Notes: generated by a model not told the origin, from the letters alone. A stretch of 64,000 nt of DNA from CBDFKF01 sp965248765 (GCA_965248765.1 CBDFKF010000004.1:1240001-1304000); one strand, 5' to 3'. Positions 16,800-25,729 are shown, counted from the first letter of the stretch. Numbers and translations are program-made.

Positions 16800-16873
16800 T
16801 GGCGCTGCGTAAGGGATTCGCGGAGCGAACTCGGTTCGGCGCCGGCTCGCTCAGGCCGACCAAGGAGAGAGTT

Positions 16874-17425
16874 GTGGCGCCGTCGCTCGAAAGCTGCCAC
16901 GCGCTTGTACTGAACGCCGATTATCGGCCCATCAGTTACTTCCCGCTGTCGCTGTGGCATTGGCAGGACACCGTGCGCGCCGTGTTCATGGAGCGGGTCA
17001 ACGTGCTCTCCCAATACGACCGGACGGTGCGCTCGCCCAGCTGTGAGATGCAGCTACCGAGCGTGATCTCGCTCAAGCGCTACATCCAGCCGGCGCGGCG
17101 CCCGGCGTTCACCCGGTTCAACGTATTCCTGCGCGATTCGTTCAGCTGCCAGTACTGCGGCAGCCCCGACGAGCTCACCTTCGATCACCTGGTACCGCGC
17201 TCGCGCGGCGGCCGCACGACCTGGGAGAACGTGGTCGCGGCGTGCGCGACCTGCAACCTGCGCAAGGGCGGCCGGGTATCGGCGGAGTGCCGGATGTATC
17301 CGCGCCGGACCGCCCGGATTCCGACCGTCCATGAGCTCCACGCCCGCGGCCGCGCCTTCCCGCCCAACTATCTGCACCAAAGCTGGCGCGACTACCTCTA
17401 CTGGGACACCGAGCTCGAGACCTAA
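16874..17425 (+). CDS. HNH endonuclease family protein
   Basis: A 183-residue protein with a complete HNH fold: zinc cysteines Cys92/Cys95 (CQYCGS) and Cys124/Cys127 (CATCN), the catalytic DH at residues 104-105 (FDHLVPRSRGG) and the conserved Asn119. This family is widespread as a single chromosomal gene in alphaproteobacteria and is not obviously mobile; its role is not established. It starts at GTG 16874 with AAGGAGAG 6 bp upstream and a plausible promoter further up. The protein is cytoplasmic and may cut or nick DNA, though the biological substrate is unknown. The following gene fragment (HigA-like) is unrelated. Confidence 0.88.
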   Translation: MAPSLESCHALVLNADYRPISYFPLSLWHWQDTVRAVFMERVNVLSQYDRTVRSPSCEMQLPSVISLKRYIQPARRPAFTRFNVFLRDSFSCQYCGSPDELTFDHLVPRSRGGRTTWENVVAACATCNLRKGGRVSAECRMYPRRTARIPTVHELHARGRAFPPNYLHQSWRDYLYWDTELET

Positions 17426-17526
17426 GCGCCTCGGCGGCGGCGCGCCCGGTCACGAGCCGAGCGCAGGATCACCCTTCGCGACTGGCGAGTCGATCCCGCA
17501 CGCCGCGGGTCAGGCACTCGATCGCG

Positions 17527-17767
17527 TTGGACATGTCGGCGAAGGCCTTTGCCGCAGCCTTGGATGTGCCAGGTAACCGGATCACGGCGATTCTGAACGG
17601 CCAGCGTGGCATCACCGCCGATGCGGCGATGCGGCTCTCGCGCTATCTCGGGACCACGCCGGAGGTCTGCTTGAATCTGCAAAAAGACCTTCGAGCTCTG
17701 CGTCGCGGAGAAGGAAGCAGGCAAGCGAATTGCCCAGCGCATAAGACCGAGAGAAGCAGCCGCGTAG
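17527..17767 (+). pseudogene. HigA-type antitoxin remnant, frameshifted
   Basis: The segment MSAKAFAAALDVPGNRITAI followed by NGQRGITADAAMRLSRYLG is the helix-turn-helix of HigA/VapA-like XRE antitoxins. The usual N-terminal 20-25 residues (HPGE..REEFL region) are missing. After NLQK the rest of the antitoxin, FELCVAEKEAGKRIAQRIRP, continues in another frame and ends at TAG 17767. Removing one A from the A5 run near 17685 would restore it. No HigB toxin gene is adjacent, so this is a decayed orphan. Confidence 0.7.
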
Positions 17768-17811
17768 CGACGCGGCCCTTTCCCGCGAGCGCAACGAGCG
17801 GGAATGTGAGG
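17758..17811. terminator. Hairpins between convergent genes
   Basis: GCCGCGT-AGCG-ACGCGGC is a perfect 7-bp stem (about 17758-17776) followed by CCCTTT. A second stem TCCCGC/GCGGGA follows at about 17782-17805. The site lies between the higA remnant (+) and the enoyl-CoA hydratase gene (-). It is probably a bidirectional terminator, although the T tract is weak. Confidence 0.4.
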
Positions 17812-17831
17812 GTGCCTGGCCCGACCGCGCA

Positions 17832-18584
17832 TCACCGTTTGGCGAATGTGGCGATGCGCTCGATGGTATTGGGATCGAGGAACGACCGGACCGTTGCCTC
17901 GGTCTCGAGCGCTTGCGCGCCGGCGATGTCGCCGAACGCGGCCTTGCCGATCACCCGCTTGAAGTCGGTGACGGCGCGCGGCGGCAGGGCCGCCACCTTG
18001 GCCGCCACCGCGCGGGCTTCCTCGATGAGCCGGTCGTCGGGCACGACGCGCCAGGCGAGGCCCATCTCGTGCAGGGCGCTGGCCGGGTAGCGCTCGCCCA
18101 GCAAGATCATCTCCTTGGCCTTCGCCAACCCAACCAGATGGGGCAGGATCGCCGTCACGCCACCCGTCACGAACGCGCCCCACTCCATCTCCGGGAAGAA
18201 GCCGTGGGCGCTCTCTGCCCAGATCGAAAGATCGCAGTTGATCGCCCATTCCATGCCACCGCCGACGGCCCAGCCGTTGATGGCGCCGATCACGATCTTG
18301 TCGCTGAAGACGATCTCGCGGGTCACCTGCTGAATGTTCTCGATCGAGCGGCGGGCCTCGGCCTCGGTGGCCGGTTGGCGCTCCTTGAGGTCATCGCCCG
18401 CGCAAAACGCCCGGCCTGCGCCGGTCAGGATCACCACTCGCGTCTCGGGATCGCGCGAGGCCGCCGCCAGCGCCTCAGCCGTCGCCACCACCAAGGCCTC
18501 GTTCATGGCATTGAGCCGTTCGGGCCGGTTGAGGGTGATCGTGCGGATGCCGTCGGCAACCTCGCCCACGACGGGATCGCTCAT
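17832..18584 (-). CDS. Enoyl-CoA hydratase/isomerase family protein
   Basis: A 250-residue crotonase-fold protein. The oxyanion-hole segments are FCAGDDLKE (near residue 61) and INGWAVGGGMEW (near residue 105), and AILPHLVGLAKAKEMIL follows. At the usual second catalytic Glu position the sequence reads GAFVTGGV rather than a Glu-Leu pattern, so hydration of simple enoyl-CoA is not assured and another crotonase reaction is possible. Its ATG overlaps the stop of the PaaK-like ligase gene as ATGA, which implies translational coupling and a shared pathway: the ligase activates an acid and this enzyme acts on the CoA thioester. Cytoplasmic. Confidence 0.85.
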   Translation of the reverse strand: MSDPVVGEVADGIRTITLNRPERLNAMNEALVVATAEALAAASRDPETRVVILTGAGRAFCAGDDLKERQPATEAEARRSIENIQQVTREIVFSDKIVIGAINGWAVGGGMEWAINCDLSIWAESAHGFFPEMEWGAFVTGGVTAILPHLVGLAKAKEMILLGERYPASALHEMGLAWRVVPDDRLIEEARAVAAKVAALPPRAVTDFKRVIGKAAFGDIAGAQALETEATVRSFLDPNTIERIATFAKR

Positions 18585-19975
18585 GTCGGTTCCTCCATGG
18601 CCGCACGGACGACGCGCTGGGTCTTGTGATCGGTGCGCGGTAGGCTGCGCGGGGGGGCCAGGCGCACGGCCGCCGTAACCCCGAGTTCCTTCTTGACCAT
18701 CGCCGCGACACCCCGGGCCAGTCCTTCCGCATCGGCGACCTCCGCGGCGAGCTCGACCTCGAGCGGGAGCGCATCATAGGGACCAGGACCGCGCAGCACG
18801 ATGCGGTACTCGCCCGAGAGCTCGGGCAGCCGGTTGACGATCTCGGTGAGCGGTGTCGGAAACACGTTGATGCCGCGCACGACGATCATGTCATCGGTCC
18901 GCCCGACCACGCGGAGGCGCGGCGCCGTGCGGCCGCAAGCCGCCGTGCCAGTGCCGGTGAGCGTGATGATATCGCCGGTGCGAAAGCGGACGAGCGGCTG
19001 GCATTCCTTGGCAAGGTGGGTGAGCACCAGCTCGCCGGTCGTGCCCTCGGCCCACGGCAGTGGCGCGGCGTCGTCAGGCTCGATCAGCTCGGGGAACATC
19101 ACGTCCGCCGCAAAATAGTGGAGGTCGTTGTCGACCTCTGTCTGACCGGCGAAGTTACAGAACGCGTCGGAGACGCCGTAGTTCGCATTCCGCGCCTTGA
19201 AACCCCAGGTGTCCTCGAGGCGCGCGCGAAATGCCGGATTGTCGAGACCGGCCTCGCCGCCGAACAACCCGAGCTCCAGGCCCAAGTCGCGCGGCACCAG
19301 CCCGGGGAACTTGTCGGCGATCACCTGCTCCAGGACCGCGGGATACGACGGGGTGCACGAGATCGCGGTGATCCCGAGCTCGCGAATGGTATCGATCAGT
19401 CGCTCGGTCGAGCCGACCCCGAACGGCACGACCGCCGCGCCGGTCTCCTCGAGCGTCGTGTGATCGCTGAACCCGCCCATCCACAGCTGATAGTTGAGGC
19501 AGTGGACTACGCGGTGCTGCGGCCCCAGACCGCTGGCCGACTGTGCACGGGCGCCGATCGCCGCGGTCATCGCGGCATCGGCCCGGCTGAGCGTCAGGTT
19601 CATGCCCTTGCCCGTCGTGCCGCCGGTGCGATGGACCCGGCAGATGCGCTCCACCGGCGCCGCTTGATAGCTTCCGAACGGCGGGAAGGCCGCCTGATCC
19701 GCGCGCAGCGCCTCCTTGTCGGTGAGCGGCAGCTCGGCGAGTCCCTCCAAGGCGCCTGGTACCGCCCGCCCGCCCCACGCTCGCTGATAGAAGGGCGAGC
19801 TCGCGGCCACGTAGGCGATCTGTTGCGCGAAACGGGCGCGTTGGACCTCCGCGAGCTCAGCGGGCGACAGGTACTCGGCGCGCGGCAGAGCAGGCGGGAA
19901 CTCGAGCATCGCCCAATCTATCACGCGCGGCTCGTCGGCCCGGCGGTGGACGCCCAGCGGTGTTGCTTGCATCAT
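18581..19975 (-). CDS. Phenylacetate-CoA ligase (PaaK)-like AMP-forming ligase
   Basis: An adenylate-forming enzyme of the PaaK group, about 464 residues from the ATG at 19975 (19972 and 19909 are alternatives; ribosome-binding sites are weak for all). Visible motifs are the P-loop-like RTGGTTGKGMNLTLS, LGLFGGEAGL, the AMP-binding YGVSDAFCNFAG in place of the usual YGxTE, RFRTGDIITL and the C-terminal domain with RGINVFPTPL and a late basic SLPRTDHKTQRV. It should convert an aryl- or alkyl-carboxylic acid to its CoA thioester with ATP. The frame extends upstream to 21052 but that part is antisense to the next gene. Divergent from the PPOX fusion gene. Confidence 0.83.
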   Translation of the reverse strand: MMQATPLGVHRRADEPRVIDWAMLEFPPALPRAEYLSPAELAEVQRARFAQQIAYVAASSPFYQRAWGGRAVPGALEGLAELPLTDKEALRADQAAFPPFGSYQAAPVERICRVHRTGGTTGKGMNLTLSRADAAMTAAIGARAQSASGLGPQHRVVHCLNYQLWMGGFSDHTTLEETGAAVVPFGVGSTERLIDTIRELGITAISCTPSYPAVLEQVIADKFPGLVPRDLGLELGLFGGEAGLDNPAFRARLEDTWGFKARNANYGVSDAFCNFAGQTEVDNDLHYFAADVMFPELIEPDDAAPLPWAEGTTGELVLTHLAKECQPLVRFRTGDIITLTGTGTAACGRTAPRLRVVGRTDDMIVVRGINVFPTPLTEIVNRLPELSGEYRIVLRGPGPYDALPLEVELAAEVADAEGLARGVAAMVKKELGVTAAVRLAPPRSLPRTDHKTQRVVRAAMEEPT

Positions 19976-20017
19976 CGCACCAGCAGTAACGCGGCGGACA
20001 TGTAGGGGGGGCTGACA

Positions 20018-22728
20018 ATGTCGGATGCAACGTCGCCGTTTCACCGCAGCGACAGGGAGATCCAGTCCCGGCTCGGCATTCGCGAGGATATGGAGGACAA
20101 GGGGCGACGGATGATCCGTGACCGTATCCCCGAGAAGAACCTCGATTTCTTCGCCCAGCTTCCCTACCTCGCGATCGCCACGGTTGACGAATGCGCTCGC
20201 CCCTGGGCCTCCGTTCTCGTCGGCACGCCGGGGTTCGCGCGGGCGATCGATCCCCTCACGCTGGAGGTGAGGGCGCGGGCCCTCTATGGCGATCCGCTGA
20301 ACAAAACGCTGATCGATGGCGCTGACATCGGCGGCCTTGCGATTGATATGCAGAGCCGCGCCCGCTTCCGGGTCAACGGCAAGGTCGGCCGTCGTGACGA
20401 GGGCGGGTTCGCGATCGAGGTCCGCCAGGCGTTTCCCAACTGCCCGCAGTACATCCAGGCCCGGGCGCACGAGTTTGACGAGGGCATCGAGACGATCGGC
20501 GAGAAGCGGCCGGTCCGCCGCGGCGAGACCCTCAACCGGGCCGAGGCCGCGCTGATCGCTCGCTCCGATACGCTGTTCATCGCCAGCCAGTTCGCCGAGG
20601 GCAATGACCAAGCGAGCCGCGGGGCGGATGTCTCGCATCGCGGCGGCAAACCCGGTTTCGTCATCGTCGCCCACCAGAGTCTGGTGTTGTTCCCGGACTA
20701 CGCCGGCAACTGCATGTTCACGACCTTGGGCAACATCCAGGCCGACCCGCGCTGCGGCCTGTTGTTCATCGACTTCGAGAGCGGCGACACCCTGCAGGTC
20801 ACCCGCGAGGCCGAGATCCTTTGGGAGCCTGAGCACGTGTCCCGGTTTCCCGGCGCTGAGCGGGTGGTGTCGTTTCAGATCGAGGAGAAGATCCTTATCG
20901 AGCAAGCGCTGCCGATAAAGTGGCGGTTCGAGGGGTTCCATCCCGTCCTCGAACGATTGGCGAGCGATGAAAAAGAAGGGCTGGTGCCGAATCCGCCGAC
21001 CCCGATGACCCTCCAATCGGTCAACGTCTCCATGCCCAAAGAGGTTCCCCACGATGGCAAGGCCGTGGCCACCGGCATCTTCAAGGAGCCGGTCGCGGGC
21101 CGCCTCATGCTGCGCGGCTCAACCTCGAGGGTGACGGCCAGGCCGACCTGTGGGGCCACGGCGGTGCCTTCCGCGCCGTCTATGCCTATTCGCGCGAGAA
21201 CTACGACTACTGGGCAGGCGAGCTCGGGCGCGGCGATTTTGCCATCGGCCAGTTCGGCGAGAACTTCACTGTCACGGGCATGCCCGATGACGAGGTCTGC
21301 ATCGGTGATGTCTACCGCATTGGCGGCGCCCTGCTAGAGGTCAGCCAGCCCCGCATCCCCTGTTACAAGCTCGCGCTCAAGATGGGCATCGCCGGCTTCC
21401 AGAACCGGTTCCTCGAAAGCGGCCGCGTCGGCTTCTACTTCCGCGTCCTCGAAGAAGGGGAGGTTGGCGCCGGCGACGACGTGGTCCTCATCAGACGGGA
21501 CCCCCGCGGCATGACCGTCCGCGCCGTCAACGACCTTCTTTACTTCGACAAGGGGAACCTGGAAGGGACCAGACAGGCGCTGCAAATCCCCGCCCTCGCG
21601 CACGGTTGGAAAGGCTCGTTCGCCAAACGACTGGCCAAGGCGTCAAGAGACGGCTGGAAGGGCCTGCGCACGTTCGTGGTGCAGCGCAAGGAGCGCGAAA
21701 GCGAGACCATTACCTCCTTCTACCTGGCGCCCGAGGACGGCGAATCGCTGCCGGGTTTCCTGCCCGGCCAGTTCCTCACCCTGGAGCTCGACATCCCGGG
21801 CCAGCCGAAGCCGGTGATCCGCACCTATTCGCTCTCCGATGCCCCCAATCCCGACCACTACCGCCTCAGCATCAAGCGCGAGCCGGCGCCGGCCGACCAG
21901 CCCGACCTACCCTCGGGCCTCTCGTCCAGCTATTTCCACGACCACGTCGAGCCCGGTACCACGCTCCGCATCGGCGCGCCGCGCGGCAAGTTCCATCTCG
22001 ATCCACAGAGCGAGCGGCCGCTTGTTCTCTTGAGCGCGGGTGTCGTCAGCATGCTCAACACCATCGTCGGCTCCGGCACCCCGCGGCCGGTGTGGTTTCT
22101 CCACGGCGCCCGCAACAGCCGCGAACATGCCATGGGGGCGCACCTCCGCCGGCTCGCCGCGGAGCACGAAAACGTCGGTGTCCATATCCGCTACAGCCAG
22201 CCCGACGCGGACGATGTCGTGGGCCGCGACTACGACAGCGCCGGTCGCGTCGATGTGGCCCTGCTGAAGCAGGTGCTGCCCTTTGACGACTTCGATTTCT
22301 TCCTGTGTGGGCCGACGCCCTTTATGCGCTCGCTCTATGGCGACCTGCTCGCCCTGGGCAGGCCCGAGGCTCGCATCCACTACGAGTTCTTCGGCCCCGG
22401 CTCGATACTGGCGGAAGAGGCGCCAGCCTCTCCCTCGGCCGAGGTGCCGACCGCCGATACCGAGCTCGTGGGAGGGATCCAGGTCACGTTCGCGCGCTCA
22501 GGCGTCACTGCCGGCTGGGACCCGGCCTGTGAAACGATCCTCGATCTGGCTGAGCGGCATGGCCTCAACCCCGATTACAGTTGCCGCTCCGGCATCTGCC
22601 ACACCTGCCTGTGCGAGGTGGTCGAGGGCGAGGTCGAGTACCTTGAGGAGCCCCTGGATGAGCCGGACCCCGGCCAGGTGCTGATCTGCTGCTCCCGGCC
22701 CAAGACCAGCCTCGTCCTTGAGGTGTGA
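20018..22728 (+). pseudogene. PPOX-MOSC-ferredoxin reductase-2Fe2S fusion, one frameshift
   Basis: The ATG at 20018 has a GGGGGG ribosome-binding site and encodes a pyridoxamine-phosphate-oxidase-like flavin domain (LPYLAIATVDECARPW, then NCMFTTLGNIQADPRCGLLF). A YiiM-like MOSC domain begins at SVNVSMPKEV. At about 21117 the frame shifts by one base: LMLRG in the first frame must join NLEGDGQADLWGHGG in the second. The second frame runs to 22728 and completes the MOSC domain. It then adds a flavodoxin-reductase FAD/NAD module (RTYSLSDAPN, FFLCGPTPFMRSLYGDLLA) and a plant-type 2Fe-2S domain (CRSGICHTCLCEV ... LICCS). The intact product would be about 904 residues, a soluble redox chain. If the break is real, two shorter proteins result. 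Confidence 0.75.
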
Positions 22729-22734
22729 AGGCCG

Positions 22735-23322
22735 CTAGATCCGCTCCGAGAGCCAGATGGCCAGGCGCGTGCCACCTTTGATGCCGGCGCTTAAGACCTC
22801 ATAGGCCGGCGCCTCTTCGGCGCCGTGGTCGAGCGCGGCGGCGCGATGAGCTACTTCGTCGGCGCGCGCCGCCTCGATGGTTTCCCGCAACTCGGCCTCG
22901 TCCTCGCCCAGCGCCTCGGCCTGGGCGGCGTAGTGCGCATCGATCACCTCTTCGACGGCCGCCGTGCAGGCCATCGCCGCCTTGTCGCCGAGCGCGGCGG
23001 TGGCGGCGCCCAGCGCGTGGCCGGCGACGTGCCACAGCGGGGCCAAGAGCGTCGGGCGCACGCGGCGCTCGATCATGATGCGATCGAAAGTCCTGAGGTG
23101 CGCCTCCTCCTGGGCCGCCATCTCGCGGATCGCCTCGACCTGCGGGCTGCGGCGGTGGCCCAATACCGCGAGCTGGCCGGCGTAGATGCGGGCCGCTCCG
23201 TACTCGCCGGCCTGATCGACCCGGATCATCCGCGCGACCACGGCATCGCGGGGAAGATCGCCGGGCAGGCGATCTTCGGCCGTCACCTTGTGCTTCGTCT
23301 TACGGCGCGTCTTCTGGGCCAT
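22735..23322 (-). CDS. coq7: Demethoxyubiquinone hydroxylase Coq7
   Basis: A 195-residue di-iron carboxylate protein of the Coq7/UbiF-replacing family, which adds the last ring hydroxyl in ubiquinone synthesis. The repeated ferritin-like metal motifs are present: VDQAGEYGAARIY, AAQEEAHLRTF, AVEEVIDAHYAAQ and ARADEVAHRAAAL. The length fits the family (about 180-220). A basic N-terminus (KTRRKTKHK) precedes the domain. The start lies one base from the dsbB stop, so the two are probably co-transcribed. Its presence points to a ubiquinone-using, aerobic proteobacterium, and this enzyme choice is common in alphaproteobacteria. It converges with the fusion gene, with six bases between the stops. 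Confidence 0.92.
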   Translation of the reverse strand: MAQKTRRKTKHKVTAEDRLPGDLPRDAVVARMIRVDQAGEYGAARIYAGQLAVLGHRRSPQVEAIREMAAQEEAHLRTFDRIMIERRVRPTLLAPLWHVAGHALGAATAALGDKAAMACTAAVEEVIDAHYAAQAEALGEDEAELRETIEAARADEVAHRAAALDHGAEEAPAYEVLSAGIKGGTRLAIWLSERI

Positions 23323-23323
23323 A

Positions 23324-23875
23324 TCACGCGACCCCGTGCGGTGCTGCGCGGCGGGCGAGCTGGCGAAAGCAGGCGAGGCCGCTCAGCGTCGCCAGCACGG
23401 CCGAAGCCAGCAGGTTATAGCCGGCGAGCGAGACGCCGAACAGCGACCACGGCACCTCATCGCAGTGTGCAAGCGGCGCCGCCTCGATCCTGGCTTTGAG
23501 CTCCTCGATGGTCTCGGCCTCGCCGATCGCAGCGCCGGTGCACGCGGCGCTCGGCTGGAACCAGCCCTGTTCAACGCCGACGTGGTAGACCGCGATGCCG
23601 CCGCCGACGGCGAAGGCGAGCGCGCTCAAGCCCGTCAGCAGTGGCGCGACGAACGTGCCGTGGGCGCGCCCCTGCCCGGCGAGGACGAGTGCCGTCGCGC
23701 TCAGCCCGATGGTCACCGCATAGGGGTAGCGCTGCCACACGCAGAGGACGCAAGGATCGAGCCCGCCGATCTCCTGGAACGCGAAAGCGCCGGCCAGCAG
23801 TGCCAGGCTCGCGGCCAGGATCGCGCCAGCACTGGCGCGCGGTGATTCGAGCAACCGGTTGAGCGCCGCTGCCAT
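23324..23875 (-). CDS. dsbB: DsbB-type disulfide bond formation protein
   Basis: A 183-residue inner-membrane protein with four hydrophobic helices. The first redox pair is Cys42/Cys45 in CVLCVWQR and the second periplasmic pair is Cys112 and Cys138 (AACTGA ... LAHCDE). DsbB reoxidises DsbA with quinone as acceptor. The QR after the CxxC matches the quinone-binding region of the family. ATG at 23875; a 50-bp gap separates it from the upstream YqaA-like gene. It forms an apparent run yqaA-like - dsbB - coq7, which links membrane redox with quinone supply. The gene looks intact. Confidence 0.9.
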   Translation of the reverse strand: MAAALNRLLESPRASAGAILAASLALLAGAFAFQEIGGLDPCVLCVWQRYPYAVTIGLSATALVLAGQGRAHGTFVAPLLTGLSALAFAVGGGIAVYHVGVEQGWFQPSAACTGAAIGEAETIEELKARIEAAPLAHCDEVPWSLFGVSLAGYNLLASAVLATLSGLACFRQLARRAAPHGVA

Positions 23876-23925
23876 GGCTCAAACATAGTGTGCCGCGCCC
23901 CAAGAGGGTAGGCGAGGGTCGCCCA

Positions 23926-24507
23926 CTACAGCAGGTATCGGATAACGACGAAGCCGGCGATCAGCAGCACGAAGAACACGGTCGTCACCAACCCGAGCCG
24001 GCGTTCGATGAACGCGCGGATCGGCTCGCCGACCGCATACAGCAACGCCGCCTCGATATAGAAGCGCAACCCCCGCGAGAGGATCGAGGCGATGAGGAAG
24101 GTCGCGAAGTCGAGCTTGGTCAGCCCGCTGGCGATGGTGATCACCTTGTAGGGGAAGAATGAGATCCCGAAGAAGGCGACGATCAGCGCGCCCTGCTCGT
24201 TGTAGCTTTCGGTGAACGCGGTAAAGGCGTGACCGTAGCCGTAGAGATCGATGATTGGCTGGGCGATCGCGTCGAACAGGAAGTAGCCGATGGCGTAGCC
24301 GAGCACCCCGCCCGCCGACGAGGCGAGCGTGCAGACCCCGGCGATCAGCCAGGCTCGGCGCCGGTTGGCGAGGATCATCGGCACCAGCATGACGTCCGGC
24401 GGAATCGGGAAGATGGCGCTCTCGATGAACGCGATGAAGCCGAGCGCGGGCAGCGCGTGGCGGTGCCCGGCCAGCCGCATCACCCAGTCGTACAGCGCGC
24501 GCAGCAT
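23926..24507 (-). CDS. YqaA/DedA-like membrane protein (VTT domain)
   Basis: A 193-residue integral membrane protein of the YqaA branch of the SNARE-associated/VTT (DedA-like) superfamily. Segments typical of the group are FIAFIESAIFPIPPDVMLVP, the Gly-rich ASSAGGVLGYAIGYFLF and FFGISFFPYKVITIASG. At least four hydrophobic helices are visible. The family is implicated in membrane homeostasis and lipid carrier movement, but YqaA itself is poorly characterised. The ATG at 24507 (MLRALYDWVMRLAGH) matches the usual N-terminus; a GTG at 24546 is possible. The gene lies divergent to and about 180 bp from tRNA-Leu. Confidence 0.85.
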   Translation of the reverse strand: MLRALYDWVMRLAGHRHALPALGFIAFIESAIFPIPPDVMLVPMILANRRRAWLIAGVCTLASSAGGVLGYAIGYFLFDAIAQPIIDLYGYGHAFTAFTESYNEQGALIVAFFGISFFPYKVITIASGLTKLDFATFLIASILSRGLRFYIEAALLYAVGEPIRAFIERRLGLVTTVFFVLLIAGFVVIRYLL

Positions 24508-24689
24508 TCGAAGTCCCGAAACCCGTAAGAAAAAGGCGCGTGACACCGCGCCAAAGCGCTCCGCCTATAGCAGCCGCGCCCCATTTCCTGCAAATGCCAG
24601 CACCGCTAGCGGCCCCGTCCGGCGGAGTGGCCCGCCCGTTTGAACCGGGCGCCGCCTCGGCTATGATCCGCCAAGCGCCCGCAGCGTGT

Positions 24690-24776
24690 GCCCCTGTGGC
24701 GGAATCGGTAGACGCGGCAGACTCAAAATCTGTTGTTCGCAAGGACGTGCCTGTTCGAGTCAGGCCAGGGGCACCA
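24690..24776 (+). tRNA. tRNA-Leu (anticodon CAA)
   Basis: 87 nt with a 7-bp acceptor stem (GCCCCTG 24690-24696 with CAGGGGC 24766-24772), discriminator A and encoded CCA (24774-24776). The anticodon loop CTCAAAA closed by CAGA/TCTG gives anticodon CAA. A long variable arm (TTGTTCGCAAGGACGTGC) fits the class II tRNA-Leu shape, and GTTCGAGTC is the T loop. Its 3' end is repeated at 25552-25582, which marks an integration site. Confidence 0.95.
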
Positions 24777-24784
24777 ACCTTTTC
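24754..24784 (+). repeat. Direct repeat (att-like), copy within tRNA-Leu 3' end
   Basis: 31 bp covering the T arm, acceptor end, CCA and eight following bases of tRNA-Leu. It is repeated with three mismatches at 25552-25582. A shorter third echo (GGGCACCAACCT) is at 25614-25625. Confidence 0.75.
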
Positions 24785-25042
24785 CGCAACTTAATGCCGG
24801 CCGTCAGCGTCCCCCCGACCGAGGAGTACGGCCGCTTGTGTAATCGCTGTGTAAGGCATCAGGAATTCCGTTGATTGCGAGCAGTCCGGATGTTCGGCGA
24901 CCGTTCGCTCCCATCTTGCTCAGTACGTGTTAACGCAAGAAAGGTTCTAGGTTGTTCAGAGAAGGTTGCGGGGGGTCGGCGCGACCATATGGCGTACCCT
25001 AATTCCAGCTAGGTGAAGGTGCCCAAGCCATCGGGGACTTCG

Positions 25043-25523
25043 TTAGTTCCGCCAAGCGGCGATGAAGAAACCAACGCCGATGATCGCGACAATTCCGAAG
25101 AAATAACGCCAATTTTCGTAGAGCCGGATGCGCCGGAAGAGTTTGTACCTGTCGCTATGTTCCTCTCGAGCCTCCTCGTAGAGGCGCGAAATTTCAGCCG
25201 CCGGAACCAGACGATTTATCTGATCGAGAATCTTTATGTGTGCGTTCGCGATGCACACGGGTTAGCTCATAGAATTTCTCAGAAGCGACCAACCCGAACA
25301 ACCCCAAGACCGTCACGACTACGGATAGAAGAAGGGTGTCTTTCCCAAACTTGAGGTTGCCAATTACACCGAACATGGCTGCGCATACGATCACCAGAAG
25401 ATTGCCGAAGTTCAGGCGCTGGGTCTCGTGGTAGCGCTGGTAGACGCGATTGTCCTTGTACAGCTTGAGAAGGACGTCTAGCTCCCGGCTTCCCGGTGAG
25501 GTATGTGTTTCGTCGTCATTCAT
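25043..25523 (-). pseudogene. Small membrane protein of unknown family, frameshifted
   Basis: Two overlapping minus-strand frames join into one protein of about 160 residues. The first, from ATG 25523, reads to LVASEKFYELTRVHRER. The continuation AHIKILDQINRLVPAAEISR ... VAIIGVGFFIAAWRN lies one base out of phase (break near 25235). The joined product has two adjacent hydrophobic helices after an N-terminal soluble part (LYKDNRVYQRYHETQRLNFG), then a charged coiled-coil-like stretch and a third hydrophobic helix near the C-terminus. I do not recognise a named family. The layout (short soluble head, paired membrane helices, coiled coil) resembles small membrane effectors found in defence islands, but this is only a resemblance. 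Confidence 0.6.
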
Positions 25524-25551
25524 GTGAGCCGACACTCCCCACGTGAATCTA

Positions 25552-25582
25552 TTTGAGCCAGGCTAGGGGCACCAACCTTTTC
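25552..25582 (+). repeat. Direct repeat (att-like), distal copy
   Basis: Second copy of the 31-bp repeat (28 of 31 identical to 24754-24784), including AGGGGCACCAACCTTTTC. It lacks the rest of a tRNA, as expected for the att site left by integration at a tRNA 3' end. Confidence 0.75.
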
Positions 25583-25729
25583 AGTGGGTAGCGATCATGC
25601 GGGCGGCGCCCCCCGGGCACCAACCTATTGGCGTTGAGCGGGGCGGCTTGAAACCGGTACCATGCTTGGGCGACGGCTGCAGCCACCGTGGCTGCCGCGA
25701 GCCGCGAGGGATACGGAACGCGGAGCACG

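Larger units (their letters stand above)
24754..25582. mobile_element. Mini-island or integration scar at tRNA-Leu
   Basis: The region between the two 31-bp repeats (767 bp) carries one frame-broken membrane-protein gene and about 250 bp with no gene (24785-25042). The insert is visibly less GC-rich than its surroundings. No integrase is present, so this is either the scar of a larger element that was deleted or a small passenger mobilised in trans. Confidence 0.55.

Noticed and set aside
19976..21052. Extension of the PaaK-like ligase to an 823-residue protein
   Set aside because: The extra part is antisense to the PPOX domain gene and shows no ligase similarity. The divergent start at 20018 fits better.
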